From: a virus
Direction: 5' to 3' (one strand)
Virus record (IMG/VR): IMGVR_UViG_3300031857_000069
Span: 1 to 64,000 of that record
Length of the DNA: 64,000 nucleotides
The notes below the pieces were generated by a model. It saw nothing but the letters and a program-made list of their open reading frames with translations, made no database searches and was not told the DNA's origin. Each line of letters opens with the position of its first letter. Position 1 is the stretch's first letter. Positions 26,084 to 34,142 of the stretch are shown here, piece after piece. Position numbers and translations under genes: made by a program.

Positions 26084-27625
26084 ATGGCAGTAACAGTATC
26101 AAAAGCTGGTCCTTATTACTCTTCAGGTGCTATTTCCTTTAGTTCTTTAAGATCTAATTTTCGTGCTCAGCAGAGAAAACAAACCTCTTCTACAACTGAG
26201 ACATTTAATAGTGATACTGGTCAAATTAGTGTTTCAGAACTAAAAAGAATCATAAGTACAACAAATACAGACCCAGTTGTTCCAGATTCTACCGAAAATG
26301 CCAATATTTCAACATCAAATAATTGGAAAACATCACAATTTAGAAATTCAGTAAAATATTATTATCTTACTCAAAGTGATACTGAACTTAATCTTGATAT
26401 CTCAAATCAATCTTGGAATAATAATTTAAATAAGAACATTAGAAAATTTTTGTTTATTGATGGAATCTGTGGATCTGTAAATACTTCTACTCCATCTGCA
26501 ATATTGAATACAATTGCACATAATTTGGTAATTGATGTTTTTGGTCAAATTTTTGGTGCTTCTGGAAGAGGAGGTGGAACTGGTAATGGCGCACCTGATC
26601 CTGGAGGTGAGAATGGTGGAAACGCTTTTTCGTTATCTCCCATCGGTGGAAATAATGTTAATGTTTTATTAAGACCATCGGCACAAGTATATGGTGGCGG
26701 CGGTGGAGGTGAGAGAGGATCTCAAGGTGCTCCTGGAGGCGCAGGATCTTGTTATAATGAATATACGACTCAAGGATGTGGCGGAGCTCCTGGTTGCGGT
26801 AGTGGTTATAATGATGCTGGAACTTGGGGTGGGAATTGTTGTCAATCTACTTGCGATTGGTGCTGGGGTTGTTGTGAACGATGTGTGAAAAATACTCAGT
26901 ATCGTCGATGTACTCAATATTCAACAATCACTGCTGGAGCAGGTGGATATGGAGGAACAGGTGGATATGGTAGAGGATATAATAATCAAGATGGAACTTT
27001 ATTAGGGTCTCCTGGAGGTCTTGGTTCGGATCCTGCAGGTGCTGGATATTCCTTATCATCTATCGGATATTACTGGACAGAAAATAATGATGATGCTTTC
27101 TTAAATGTAACTGGGAGTGGATCTGCCCGAATTACTATGGAAATTGATACAAATGATAATCCAAATACTAATGGTAGATGTTACGATACGATTAGAGTTC
27201 GTGATGGTAATACTGCAGCGTATGCAGAAATATTCTCATGGAATTTTAAAAATGGAATTAGAAGATATACTTTTAATGTATCTCCAAAGACATATATGGT
27301 GCAAATTTCTGGAAATCCAAGAAATGTTCTAATTAGAGATAATGGTGTTAAGTTGAGAGACAATAGTGGAGATGATACAAATGCAAGAATTTATATAACC
27401 TCTGTTGATCAATATACTTTGTCGTATAGCCCATCAACTTGTGGTGCTACTCGTGGATCAAATGGAGAATCCGGTGGTTCTGGTGGAGATTGGGCAACAT
27501 CTGGATCTGGCACCACAGGAGCTACAGGTGCAGGAAATGGTGGATCGGCAATTGTTGGATCAAATTATACAATATCAGGATCAATAAATGCATCAACTAT
27601 AAAGGGATCTTATCAACCACAATAA
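26084..27625 (+). CDS. Glycine- and cysteine-rich tail adhesin
   Basis: 513 aa. Residues 1-45 have the SFSSLRSNFRAQ opening seen in cyanophage tip proteins. The centre (about 160-330) is full of GG and GxGG runs like T4-type gp38 adhesins, and includes a Cys/Trp-rich patch with about twelve Cys in 80 residues (CCQSTCDWCWGCCERCV). A beta-rich insert follows (340-450), and a second Gly-rich stretch ends the protein. It probably forms a polyglycine-helix tip that binds the host. Confidence 0.7.
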   Translation: MAVTVSKAGPYYSSGAISFSSLRSNFRAQQRKQTSSTTETFNSDTGQISVSELKRIISTTNTDPVVPDSTENANISTSNNWKTSQFRNSVKYYYLTQSDTELNLDISNQSWNNNLNKNIRKFLFIDGICGSVNTSTPSAILNTIAHNLVIDVFGQIFGASGRGGGTGNGAPDPGGENGGNAFSLSPIGGNNVNVLLRPSAQVYGGGGGGERGSQGAPGGAGSCYNEYTTQGCGGAPGCGSGYNDAGTWGGNCCQSTCDWCWGCCERCVKNTQYRRCTQYSTITAGAGGYGGTGGYGRGYNNQDGTLLGSPGGLGSDPAGAGYSLSSIGYYWTENNDDAFLNVTGSGSARITMEIDTNDNPNTNGRCYDTIRVRDGNTAAYAEIFSWNFKNGIRRYTFNVSPKTYMVQISGNPRNVLIRDNGVKLRDNSGDDTNARIYITSVDQYTLSYSPSTCGATRGSNGESGGSGGDWATSGSGTTGATGAGNGGSAIVGSNYTISGSINASTIKGSYQPQ

Positions 27626-27651
27626 ATATTTTTAGTTGAAATATAAAAACA

Positions 27652-27984
27652 ATGTCTGAAGATAAAAATTATCCTTCTCTTATAGAACAAACCAAAAATC
27701 TTGCTAATTTTTCTTGGGAATTAGTTCAATACATAACTCAAAATCGTGATGCAATTCTCTTTGTTTCTGACGAAATTTATAAACAAAGAATTGAAACATG
27801 CAAAGGTTGTGATAAGTATGATGAATTAGAAAATCGTTGCAGAGAATGTGGATGCTATGTTCCTGCAAAGGCAAAAATTATCCTTGACTCATGCCCACTA
27901 AGTAAATGGGATGCTGATAAAGAAACTTGGGATTCAAAATTTCAAAAAATTGCTGAAGATATTGACAAAAAACAACAATCCTAG
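27652..27984 (+). CDS. Zinc-ribbon-like small protein
   Basis: 110 aa. A Cys cluster CKGCDKYDELENRCRECGCY followed by a later CPLSKW gives a probable zinc (or iron) site. N-terminal helices precede it. It follows the adhesin gene by 26 nt. Function unknown. Confidence 0.65.
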   Translation: MSEDKNYPSLIEQTKNLANFSWELVQYITQNRDAILFVSDEIYKQRIETCKGCDKYDELENRCRECGCYVPAKAKIILDSCPLSKWDADKETWDSKFQKIAEDIDKKQQS

Positions 27985-28040
27985 TAGACTACCTTTGTCC
28001 CGGTTGAAGATGAGAATCTAAAGCTTCATAGGACACTTAG

Positions 28041-28076
28041 GAAACCGTCCACTGAGTCGCATCAGGGACGGTTTTC
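28041..28076 (+). terminator. Terminator-like hairpin
   Basis: AAACCGTCC and GGACGGTTT form a 9-bp stem around a 15-nt loop, followed by TTC. It closes the fibre/adhesin operon before the helicase promoter. Confidence 0.5.
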
Positions 28077-28079
28077 TGC

Positions 28080-28085
28080 TATGAT
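28080..28085 (+). promoter_or_regulatory. -10 box TATGAT before helicase
   Basis: TATGAT with a GTCTCATACGC leader nearly identical to that after the -10 box at 38138. GTCCAC lies 34 nt upstream, in the place of the box shared by many promoters here. No good -35 box is visible. Confidence 0.55.
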
Positions 28086-28098
28086 AGTCTCATACGCA

Positions 28099-29361
28099 AT
28101 GATCCCTGTGATTCAACTCCGTCCTCACCAGCAACGCGGTCTTGAAGCAATGCTCAAGTATCGTATTGGTCAATTGATCATGCCGACTGGTGCTGGAAAG
28201 ACTCTGACCATGATTGCTGATGCGATCAAAGAGTTTTCCAATAGCGATCCTCAAACTATTGTTGTAGTTGCTCCTCGTATTCTTTTGAGTGAACAGTTGT
28301 CTGCTGAATTCTTGGAGTATGTTACTAATGCATCTGTTATTCATATCCATTCGGGGGAAACAAGGCATTTTAGCACTACAAAACCCTCTGAGATTCAGTA
28401 TTGGAATCAAATTGTGACTAGTGCATTCAATCCTGATGCTCCCAAACACAAACTGATCTTCACTACCTACAACTCTCTACAGCGTCTACAGCAAGCAGAC
28501 ATTCATATTGACACTATTTACTTTGATGAAGCACACAACAGTGTTAAGAGTCATTTTTTCCCTGCTACAAAACACTTCTCTGCTACTGCTAACCGCTGCT
28601 ATTTCTTCACTGCTACTCCTAAGCATTCTGCTACTATTTCCAAACCTGGCATGAATGATGGATCTGTATATGGTCAAGTAATTTGTAATGTTGCTGCACC
28701 TGAATTGGTTGAAGGTGGTTTCATTGTTCCTCCTCAGGTTTGTGTGAGTCAGATCAATGCAATTCGTGACAAAGATGATGCAGCAGAGCGTGATTGCATG
28801 ACTCTTCTGGATAAGATTCTCAATGAGGACAATATGCAGAAGGTTTTGGTAGCAGCACCCAATACTAAAGTGTTGGTTCGAATGCTTGCTGAGACTGATT
28901 TTATGACAGAAGTTCAGTCACATGGTTATGATGTATTGTGGGTGACTGCAAAGTATGGTGCATTCATCAACAACAAAAAGGTTTCCCGTGAACTGTTTTT
29001 TGACACTCTGACTGCATGGGGTAAGGATCCTGAGAAGAAGTTCATCATTCTTCACTACAGCATCCTTTCTGAGGGTATCAACTGTCCTGGATTGACCTCC
29101 TGCGTCCTCATGAGGAACATGGATTACATTGCTATGGCACAGACCATTGGGCGTGTGATTCGCCTCCATCCAGACGATTCTAAGCGCCTCTCAGAGGGTT
29201 CTTTGGTGCCTGGACAGTTGAAGGACTATCACAAGTCCTATGGGTTCATTCATGTTCCCGTGTATAGTAACGTTGGCATCGCAACTGCCAAACGTTTGCA
29301 GAGTGTCGCTGAGACGATCTTTGTTCAAGGCGAACCTGCAATCTCCACCATCAAACGCTGA
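28099..29361 (+). CDS. DEAH-box superfamily 2 helicase
   Basis: 420 aa from ATG 28099. The earlier in-frame ATG 28081 lies within the -10 box. Motif I is MPTGAGKT (about 25-32), motif II DEAH (about 142), motif III TATP (about 170), and motif VI-like QTIGRVIRLH near the C-terminus. The layout is that of UvsW/type III restriction-like SF2 helicases, common in cyanophages. It may unwind branched DNA or RNA. Confidence 0.85.
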   Translation: MIPVIQLRPHQQRGLEAMLKYRIGQLIMPTGAGKTLTMIADAIKEFSNSDPQTIVVVAPRILLSEQLSAEFLEYVTNASVIHIHSGETRHFSTTKPSEIQYWNQIVTSAFNPDAPKHKLIFTTYNSLQRLQQADIHIDTIYFDEAHNSVKSHFFPATKHFSATANRCYFFTATPKHSATISKPGMNDGSVYGQVICNVAAPELVEGGFIVPPQVCVSQINAIRDKDDAAERDCMTLLDKILNEDNMQKVLVAAPNTKVLVRMLAETDFMTEVQSHGYDVLWVTAKYGAFINNKKVSRELFFDTLTAWGKDPEKKFIILHYSILSEGINCPGLTSCVLMRNMDYIAMAQTIGRVIRLHPDDSKRLSEGSLVPGQLKDYHKSYGFIHVPVYSNVGIATAKRLQSVAETIFVQGEPAISTIKR

Positions 29362-29368
29362 GGTAATT

Positions 29369-29509
29369 ATGAAGCATCGTGTCACCTGCATGGTTAGTGG
29401 ACAAACATTCTATGTTGAGTGTTATGCCCGCAATCGTCAAGAAGCAATACAAGTTGCTCTTGCACAATATCCAAATGCCCGTGTAATGTCCTCTAACATT
29501 GTATTTTGA
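29369..29509 (+). CDS. Small unknown protein
   Basis: 46 aa with a good ribosome-binding site (GAGGTAATT). KHRVTCMVSGQTFYVECYAR then AIQVALAQYPNARV suggests a small beta-beta-alpha fold. It lies between helicase and HNH genes. Confidence 0.65.
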   Translation: MKHRVTCMVSGQTFYVECYARNRQEAIQVALAQYPNARVMSSNIVF

Positions 29510-29511
29510 TT

Positions 29512-29970
29512 ATGTTGAGTCTTTCCAAACAAATGAAAGAGAAGTTCTTTGTCGAAGGGCATGAACTTCCTACATGTGTCAATGATGGTTGTAATAATAA
29601 AGTTCTTGTGCGAGAATGGAAGTATTGGTCTTTCAAATCCGAATGTTCCCGTTGCACTAGTGCTCGAAAGAATGGTAAAGTAATTCCTGGAGTTACAATT
29701 CATAAGAAATCATATTGTGAAAATCATGATGGACATCTTGGATGGACTTGTCCAGTTCCTAAAGATGGATGGGTTGGATTTGAAAACAGTTTGGATCTTG
29801 ACCATCTAGATGGCGATCATCATAACAATATTCCAGACAATGTTAAAACTTATTGTAAACTGTGTCATGGTCGAAAATCACTAATTAACGGTGATTGTGA
29901 TAGTAACAAAGCATCGAGTAGAAAAATTCAATGGATCAGATCTTACAGGGAGATTCATCCCGACTTTTAA
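29512..29970 (+). CDS. HNH endonuclease
   Basis: 152 aa from ATG 29512 (a TTG at 29506 is in frame). A zinc-type CNDGCNNK...CSRC pair precedes the HNH core LDLDHLDGDHHNNIPDNV...CKLCHGRK at about 95-125. It overlaps the downstream DNA methyltransferase by 40 nt, so the two are likely made together. It could be the nuclease of a restriction-modification pair or a free-standing homing nuclease. Confidence 0.8.
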   Translation: MLSLSKQMKEKFFVEGHELPTCVNDGCNNKVLVREWKYWSFKSECSRCTSARKNGKVIPGVTIHKKSYCENHDGHLGWTCPVPKDGWVGFENSLDLDHLDGDHHNNIPDNVKTYCKLCHGRKSLINGDCDSNKASSRKIQWIRSYREIHPDF

Positions 29971-30719
29971 AAGAAATAGAAAGTGAGAGTGTGCATCTTA
30001 CTTGCACCTCTCCTCCATATTATAACGCCAGAGAATATTCAACTTGGCCAACTTACCAAGAGTATCTTGACTTCTTGAGAAATGTGTTTCTTGAAGTGTT
30101 AAGAGTCACTCAACCAGGTAGAATGTGTGTTGTAAATCTTTCTCCAGTGATTGAGGCAAGACAATCACGGGCACATGAGAGTAAACGTCTTGCAATTCCA
30201 TTTCATTTTTTTACTTTAATGGAACAAATGGGATGGAAATACATTGATGATATTATCTGGTTAAAACCTGAGGGTGCATCAATTAATCGTAATGGTGGAT
30301 TCTTTCAACATCGCAAACCAGTTGCATACAAACCAAACATTGTAACTGAGACTATCTTTGTATTTCAGAAACCAGCACCATTCTTAATTGATAAAGTTGT
30401 TCGATCTTATGATGGTGATGTATTAGAGCAATCACTTGTCAATGAAGACTATGAACGATCTAACGTATGGAAGATCAATCCAGAAACACATTCAGATCAT
30501 TTAGCGCCCTATCCAAAAGAACTGTCTGATCGTATCATTAAGTATTACAGTTACATTGGTGATTTAGTTCTTGATCCTTTTATGGGATCTGGGACAACTG
30601 CAATTTCATGTATTGATTTGAAACGGAAGTATCTTGGAGTTGAAATTCATGAGGAGTATGTTAATATGGCAATGGAACGAATCCGATCTTTTAATCCTTT
30701 AGATCAATTTTTTAACTGA
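29931..30719 (+). CDS. DNA methyltransferase (N4-cytosine/N6-adenine type)
   Basis: 262 aa. The catalytic motif CTSPPYYNAREY is near the start (about 25-36) and the SAM-binding DPFMGSGTTA lies near residue 215, the beta-class order. SPPY is usual in N4-cytosine enzymes but also occurs in adenine ones. The target-recognition region lies between (about 100-190). The 5' end overlaps the HNH gene. It would methylate phage or host DNA. Confidence 0.88.
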   Translation: MDQILQGDSSRLLKEIESESVHLTCTSPPYYNAREYSTWPTYQEYLDFLRNVFLEVLRVTQPGRMCVVNLSPVIEARQSRAHESKRLAIPFHFFTLMEQMGWKYIDDIIWLKPEGASINRNGGFFQHRKPVAYKPNIVTETIFVFQKPAPFLIDKVVRSYDGDVLEQSLVNEDYERSNVWKINPETHSDHLAPYPKELSDRIIKYYSYIGDLVLDPFMGSGTTAISCIDLKRKYLGVEIHEEYVNMAMERIRSFNPLDQFFN

Positions 30720-30720
30720 A

Positions 30721-30942
30721 ATGAATATACAAAATGAAGGTATTCTGAATCCTAAACCAGGAGACCCCAACGGATATGTGACTAAGGATGGCATGTGGGC
30801 TGCCGTTCCTTATGGTAAAAAGTTTGTTATCATTCACAATGGGCAGCAAGTTCACACTGCCAGCACCTATAAGACTGCCAAGTCTTATATTCAGAAGGCA
30901 ATGAACGGCAAATCAGTCTCATCACTGGACAAATTTCTATGA
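30721..30942 (+). CDS. Small unknown cyanophage protein
   Basis: 73 aa. Beta-rich text GDPNGYVTKDGMWAAVPYGK and a basic helical tail (KSYIQKAMNGKSV). ATGA overlap with the next gene indicates coupling. Confidence 0.65.
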   Translation: MNIQNEGILNPKPGDPNGYVTKDGMWAAVPYGKKFVIIHNGQQVHTASTYKTAKSYIQKAMNGKSVSSLDKFL

Positions 30943-31145
30943 CTCAGACATTTAAAGTCACATCTGATGTCCCTTATGATAGACATACCTATGAAGTTGT
31001 CCTGAAAAATGACAAAAAGGTATTTTTCGACAATTGGACGGATGCTCAGGGGTTCTGGTTCCAGAACTGCCAGATCCCCGATTTTTTAGATGTTATCATC
31101 GTAAAAGATAAACAAAAGGTTAAGAGCAAGGGATTTGGTCAATAA
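30939..31145 (+). CDS. Small unknown cyanophage protein
   Basis: 68 aa. DRHTYEVVLKNDKKVFFDNW and GFWFQNCQIPDFLDVIIVKD suggest a small beta-sheet domain. It is coupled to the preceding gene by an ATGA overlap. Not recognised. Confidence 0.65.
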   Translation: MTQTFKVTSDVPYDRHTYEVVLKNDKKVFFDNWTDAQGFWFQNCQIPDFLDVIIVKDKQKVKSKGFGQ

Positions 31146-31169
31146 ATATTTTGAGAATAGGAGAGAGCT

Positions 31170-31340
31170 ATGACTGCTCTGTTTCTCACTACGATTATCA
31201 CCTGCGGTCAAGCTCATGATGTTATCAATCGAATTCGAACACATAAAATGTTATCGAATGAAATCAAAGTAGAACTTATCAATCTCATTCGTGAAACTAT
31301 TCCATCCTGCCCTGTGGTGATTAAAAAAGATGCAAAATGA
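31170..31340 (+). CDS. Small unknown protein with hydrophobic start
   Basis: 56 aa, ribosome-binding site AGGAGAGA. The opening TALFLTTIITCGQAHD resembles a short signal or membrane segment, followed by a helical tail. AATAAATA, a late-like site, lies 21 nt upstream of the start. Confidence 0.55.
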   Translation: MTALFLTTIITCGQAHDVINRIRTHKMLSNEIKVELINLIRETIPSCPVVIKKDAK

Positions 31341-31503
31341 ATCTCAATCCGATAAATGGAATCGTGGTTTGACTTTATTTGAAGAGAGTGTTCTGAAACC
31401 AGATCATGAATTGAGAAACTGTGCTCATAATCAAGAATGTTACAACGAACTCATGATTGTTCGTGAGCATGTGTTAGAATATCTCAAAACTCTAAGACAA
31501 TGA
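31330..31503 (+). CDS. Small unknown helical protein
   Basis: 57 aa overlapping its neighbours on both sides. It is largely helical and charged, with CAHNQECYNELMIVREHV. Not recognised. Confidence 0.55.
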   Translation: MQNESQSDKWNRGLTLFEESVLKPDHELRNCAHNQECYNELMIVREHVLEYLKTLRQ

Positions 31504-31733
31504 GTACCTCATACATTTACTTTATCATATTCTTTTGCATCGCATATCTGATTATCACCGATCAATCAGTCGCAAGAGGGTTTTATATGCTCACTCAACT
31601 TGCAAGAGTTCAATATGAAAAGACAAAGTGGTGGATATTACATAATCCTGCAAATCCGATTGTGAAGTATCTTATGTGGCGTCGGTCTATGAAACTCGCA
31701 AAAGAGTTAATGGATGAATACAAAAATAAATAA
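31500..31733 (+). CDS. Small membrane protein
   Basis: 77 aa. One membrane segment at about 5-21 (YIYFIIFFCIAYLIIT), then a basic, amphipathic cytoplasmic tail rich in Trp, Lys and Arg. It is coupled to the previous gene by ATGA. Confidence 0.6.
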   Translation: MSTSYIYFIIFFCIAYLIITDQSVARGFYMLTQLARVQYEKTKWWILHNPANPIVKYLMWRRSMKLAKELMDEYKNK

Positions 31734-31753
31734 CCCATATCTGGAGTTAGAAT

Positions 31754-32077
31754 ATGCTTTCCACACAATACAGACTCAGACTTGAATCAATTTGTGATAA
31801 GATTGTAAAAGGTGAGTCAGTTGAATTAAGTGAAATGATTTGGTGTGAAAAACTCGCCAAAGCAAACCGAAGTGCTGCAACAATCCTTCGTCAGGCAAGA
31901 AGGAGAGCAGAGAATCCAGATATGGTAGAAGGTGACTTAGACGACTTTATGAATCAATTAGATATTGGTGGATTGGGTCACGAAAGATTTGGTCGTCGTG
32001 GTTTTGATTCTCCTGATGACTTACACGATTGGTTTAAGAGAGATGAAGATGACACTGATTGGCGCACTCGTGATTGA
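31754..32077 (+). CDS. Conserved cyanophage protein, unknown
   Basis: 107 aa. A helical N-terminal half (LRLESICDKIVKGESVELSE, KANRSAATILRQARRRAEN) and an acidic C-terminal half. I recall close relatives in marine cyanophages but no function. It precedes the homing endonuclease region. Confidence 0.68.
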   Translation: MLSTQYRLRLESICDKIVKGESVELSEMIWCEKLAKANRSAATILRQARRRAENPDMVEGDLDDFMNQLDIGGLGHERFGRRGFDSPDDLHDWFKRDEDDTDWRTRD

Positions 32078-32094
32078 TGGTGGGCAGCAACAAT

Positions 32095-32168
32095 AAGTCT
32101 TGGCGGAATTATGTTGCGTAAGACCCACACATATGTTATTATAAATAGTATCAGTCACGCCAAGACTT
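32095..32168 (+). promoter_or_regulatory. Inverted repeat with late promoter in its loop
   Basis: AAGTCTTGGCG (32095-32105) and CGCCAAGACTT (32158-32168) are perfect 11-nt arms 52 nt apart. The loop holds TATAAATA (32140-32147), the exact T4 late consensus. The right arm ends 3 nt before the start codon of the endonuclease gene. Long early transcripts could fold and hide the start, while late transcripts begin inside the loop and cannot. This is the layout known for T4 I-TevI. Confidence 0.75.
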
Positions 32169-32171
32169 ACA

Positions 32172-32645
32172 ATGAAAGTATCACAACACCCCCTATATCA
32201 TACTTGGAATGGTATGATACGCAGATGTAAAGATCCAAAAAATATAAACTATTCAGAGTATGGTGCTCGTGGGATAGAAATTTTTGAAGAGTGGTCTGAA
32301 AGAGGGTTTCACGGCACCACACAAACTCCGCCAGGTTTTATAAAGTTTCTAAAATATATTGATGAAAATTTGGGTGAAAGACCAGAAGGATATTCTATTG
32401 ATAGAATAAACAACAACTCTGGATATATTCCTGGCAATATAAGATGGGCAGACAACTCTACACAAAATATAAATCGCAGATGTCCCAATGGTGAGTTGAG
32501 AAATATAAAAAAAGTCCCATCTGGTAAATATCAAGTCAATATGTGGCATAAAAAGATTAACTACTATGTTGGCACTTATGATACGATAGATGAAGCAATT
32601 ATTGCCAGAGATTGTTATAGAAAAATGTTACAAGAGACAACTTAA
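32172..32645 (+). CDS. HNH homing endonuclease with AP2-like domain
   Basis: 157 aa. LYHTWNGMIRRCKDPKN, YGARGIEIFEEW, and GYSIDRINNNSGYIPGNIRW form the HNH nuclease of the type often fused to AP2. The C-terminus (KKVPSGKYQVNMWHKKINYY, VGTYDTIDEAIIARD) is an AP2-type three-strand/one-helix DNA-binding domain. It is free-standing and lies among unrelated small genes, as mobile homing genes do. Confidence 0.85.
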   Translation: MKVSQHPLYHTWNGMIRRCKDPKNINYSEYGARGIEIFEEWSERGFHGTTQTPPGFIKFLKYIDENLGERPEGYSIDRINNNSGYIPGNIRWADNSTQNINRRCPNGELRNIKKVPSGKYQVNMWHKKINYYVGTYDTIDEAIIARDCYRKMLQETT

Positions 32646-32648
32646 CCA

Positions 32649-32852
32649 ATGAAATCCTATCAAGAGTTTATAGCAGAAGAAGAAAAGTCTTCTAAGGAAA
32701 CAGCAAAATATCAAAATCATCCGAAGGGCAATGAGAAGTGCTCCAATTGTAATATGTGGAGACCACCGAATGCCTGTACCGCAGTAAAAGGAAAGATTGC
32801 TGCCGATGGTTGGTGCAAGTGGCATCAGTATGATAGAAAAAACAAAGATTGA
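32649..32852 (+). CDS. Capsid-targeted small Cys protein (HiPIP-like)
   Basis: 67 aa. The start MKSYQEFIAEEEKSS nearly matches the T4 internal-protein capsid-targeting sequence (MKTYQEFIAEA), with IAE-E as a possible gp21 protease cut. The body CSNCNMWRPPNACTAVKGKI...GWCKWH resembles the four-Cys pattern of high-potential iron-sulfur proteins. It would be packed in the head and injected. Metal and function are inferred. Confidence 0.6.
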   Translation: MKSYQEFIAEEEKSSKETAKYQNHPKGNEKCSNCNMWRPPNACTAVKGKIAADGWCKWHQYDRKNKD

Positions 32853-32877
32853 CAAACTGCCCTAGATACCCTATAAT
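32849..32877 (+). promoter_or_regulatory. Sigma70-type promoter
   Basis: TTGACA at 32849-32854 and TATAAT at 32872-32877, spacer 17 nt. It drives the microgene run starting at 32899. Confidence 0.88.
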
Positions 32878-32898
32878 ACCTGCATATACTTTCTGATT

Positions 32899-33102
32899 AT
32901 GAATTATCGTCCTTATAGTATGGAATGGAGTCGGAGGAGATACCTTGCCGAAGCAATCCAGAAATACTTTGATACTGATGCCTCTCTGGATGTTGTGCTG
33001 GACGATATTGTAGGTGTATTGGAAGAGAATGTAGAGCACCACAAGAGTCGTGCCGAAAGATTCCAAGAAGTATTAGATGGTCTGAAGTCGTTACCTTACT
33101 GA
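32899..33102 (+). CDS. Small helical unknown protein
   Basis: 67 aa. First gene after a strong promoter. Helical and acidic (LDVVLDDIVGVLEENVEHHK), basic at the N-terminus. Not recognised. Confidence 0.65.
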   Translation: MNYRPYSMEWSRRRYLAEAIQKYFDTDASLDVVLDDIVGVLEENVEHHKSRAERFQEVLDGLKSLPY

Positions 33103-33104
33103 TT

Positions 33105-33389
33105 ATGAAACTCATTCAATTTGGCGAAAGAAACGACTACGGAAAAGAATGGTATATGACTCTTTGTACTGGAAGACGATATTCACTACTTCAACTTGCT
33201 TTTGATTATGGAGAGTATGGGAAATGGATTGAATTTCCTTATCTTCAAATCTCTATGGGATATGGAAGACTATTCTCCTTTCTATTTTCTATTGGTCGGT
33301 TAGGTTTCACTTTTGATATTTGTGGTCGTAACTGGCGTGATGAATTGTTTTACCGTGCAAGAGATTATATGAAGTTGAAAGATGGCTAA
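33105..33389 (+). CDS. Small unknown protein, paralogue of 35356 gene
   Basis: 94 aa. MKLIQFGERNDYGKEWYMTL and LQISMGYGRLFSFLFS are shared in pattern with the gene at 35356 (YGKEWFLQ..., FQLSIGSSHLFGGF). Duplicates within one microgene block suggest a family. Aromatic-rich; function unknown. Confidence 0.65.
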   Translation: MKLIQFGERNDYGKEWYMTLCTGRRYSLLQLAFDYGEYGKWIEFPYLQISMGYGRLFSFLFSIGRLGFTFDICGRNWRDELFYRARDYMKLKDG

Positions 33390-33732
33390 AAAACTAAACT
33401 GGTTTGAATATTACTTTGGTCACTGCTTCCAAACTGGTTGGAGAGAGATGTGGAATAACTTCAAGATGTGGAGAGACCTCATCAGTGGAAACTATAAGGA
33501 CTATGCTCTACTTCCAACTGATGACCCATATGAAGAATGTTACCAGTGGTTTTGGACAAGTATCAACCTAGATGAAACCTACCCCAAAGAGTTTCTTGAG
33601 TACCTGATGGAAATGTGTGATAGAATTGATAGAGGAGAAGAAAAGGTATATCCACTTGATGAAGATTTCTTTGACCGATTGAAAGACCTTACTGATGGTA
33701 TTGATGTTGATTTAGATGAAGAACTTACCTGA
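33382..33732 (+). CDS. Unknown Trp-rich protein
   Basis: 116 aa. A Trp/Phe-rich N-terminal half (NWFEYYFGHCFQTGWREMWN) and an acidic C-terminal half. It overlaps the preceding gene by 8 nt. Not recognised. Confidence 0.65.
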   Translation: MAKKLNWFEYYFGHCFQTGWREMWNNFKMWRDLISGNYKDYALLPTDDPYEECYQWFWTSINLDETYPKEFLEYLMEMCDRIDRGEEKVYPLDEDFFDRLKDLTDGIDVDLDEELT

Positions 33733-33787
33733 TAAACTACAACTTGATATAATGTGGACTGTTGCCACCTCATCCAGTATTGAAACT

Positions 33788-33829
33788 GGCACAAAACCCC
33801 AGTACGGGTTCGCCCAGATGCTGTATGAT
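33788..33829 (+). promoter_or_regulatory. Box-type promoter (GGCACA + TATGAT)
   Basis: AACTGGCACA at 33784-33793 with TATGAT at 33824-33829, 36 nt apart. This is the spacing seen in a family of promoters across the window. It lies before the gene at 33870. Confidence 0.5.
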
Positions 33830-33869
33830 TACCTTGCAGACACAAAACCCCGTGTTGAACTTGGACCTT

Positions 33870-34142
33870 ATGAACCTCAAAGAAAAGAAAGCACTTCTCA
33901 AGAGACTTGAAACTGCTTATAATACCTGTATGGATTGTGGACGAACCTATGGTGTTTATTCGGTAGGTTGTTCTTCTGTTTATACGTCAACCTGTGATGT
34001 GTGTGGTGAAACCAAACCTATCACAGAGACCCGTGACTTTGCTTACTTCATTACTGGAATTCGTAAACTCAAACTAGAGATTGAAAATGAAAAGAGTAAC
34101 CGTAAGACCCAAAAGCAGCAAGGCGAAGAACCGTCTGTGTAA
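33870..34142 (+). CDS. Small zinc-ribbon protein
   Basis: 90 aa from ATG 33870. Two CxxC pairs (CMDCGRTYGVYSVGCSS, CDVCGETK) fit a zinc ribbon, between helical ends. An upstream in-frame start at 33762 would read through the promoter, so it is not used. Confidence 0.62.
   Translation: MNLKEKKALLKRLETAYNTCMDCGRTYGVYSVGCSSVYTSTCDVCGETKPITETRDFAYFITGIRKLKLEIENEKSNRKTQKQQGEEPSV

Noticed and set aside
29240-29368. N-terminal extension of the 46-aa gene
   Set aside because: The longer frame lies inside the helicase gene. A good ribosome-binding site precedes ATG 29369.
33716-33910. 64-aa plus-strand frame
   Set aside because: It covers a box-type promoter (33788-33829) and overlaps the zinc-ribbon gene. 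It is probably chance coding.
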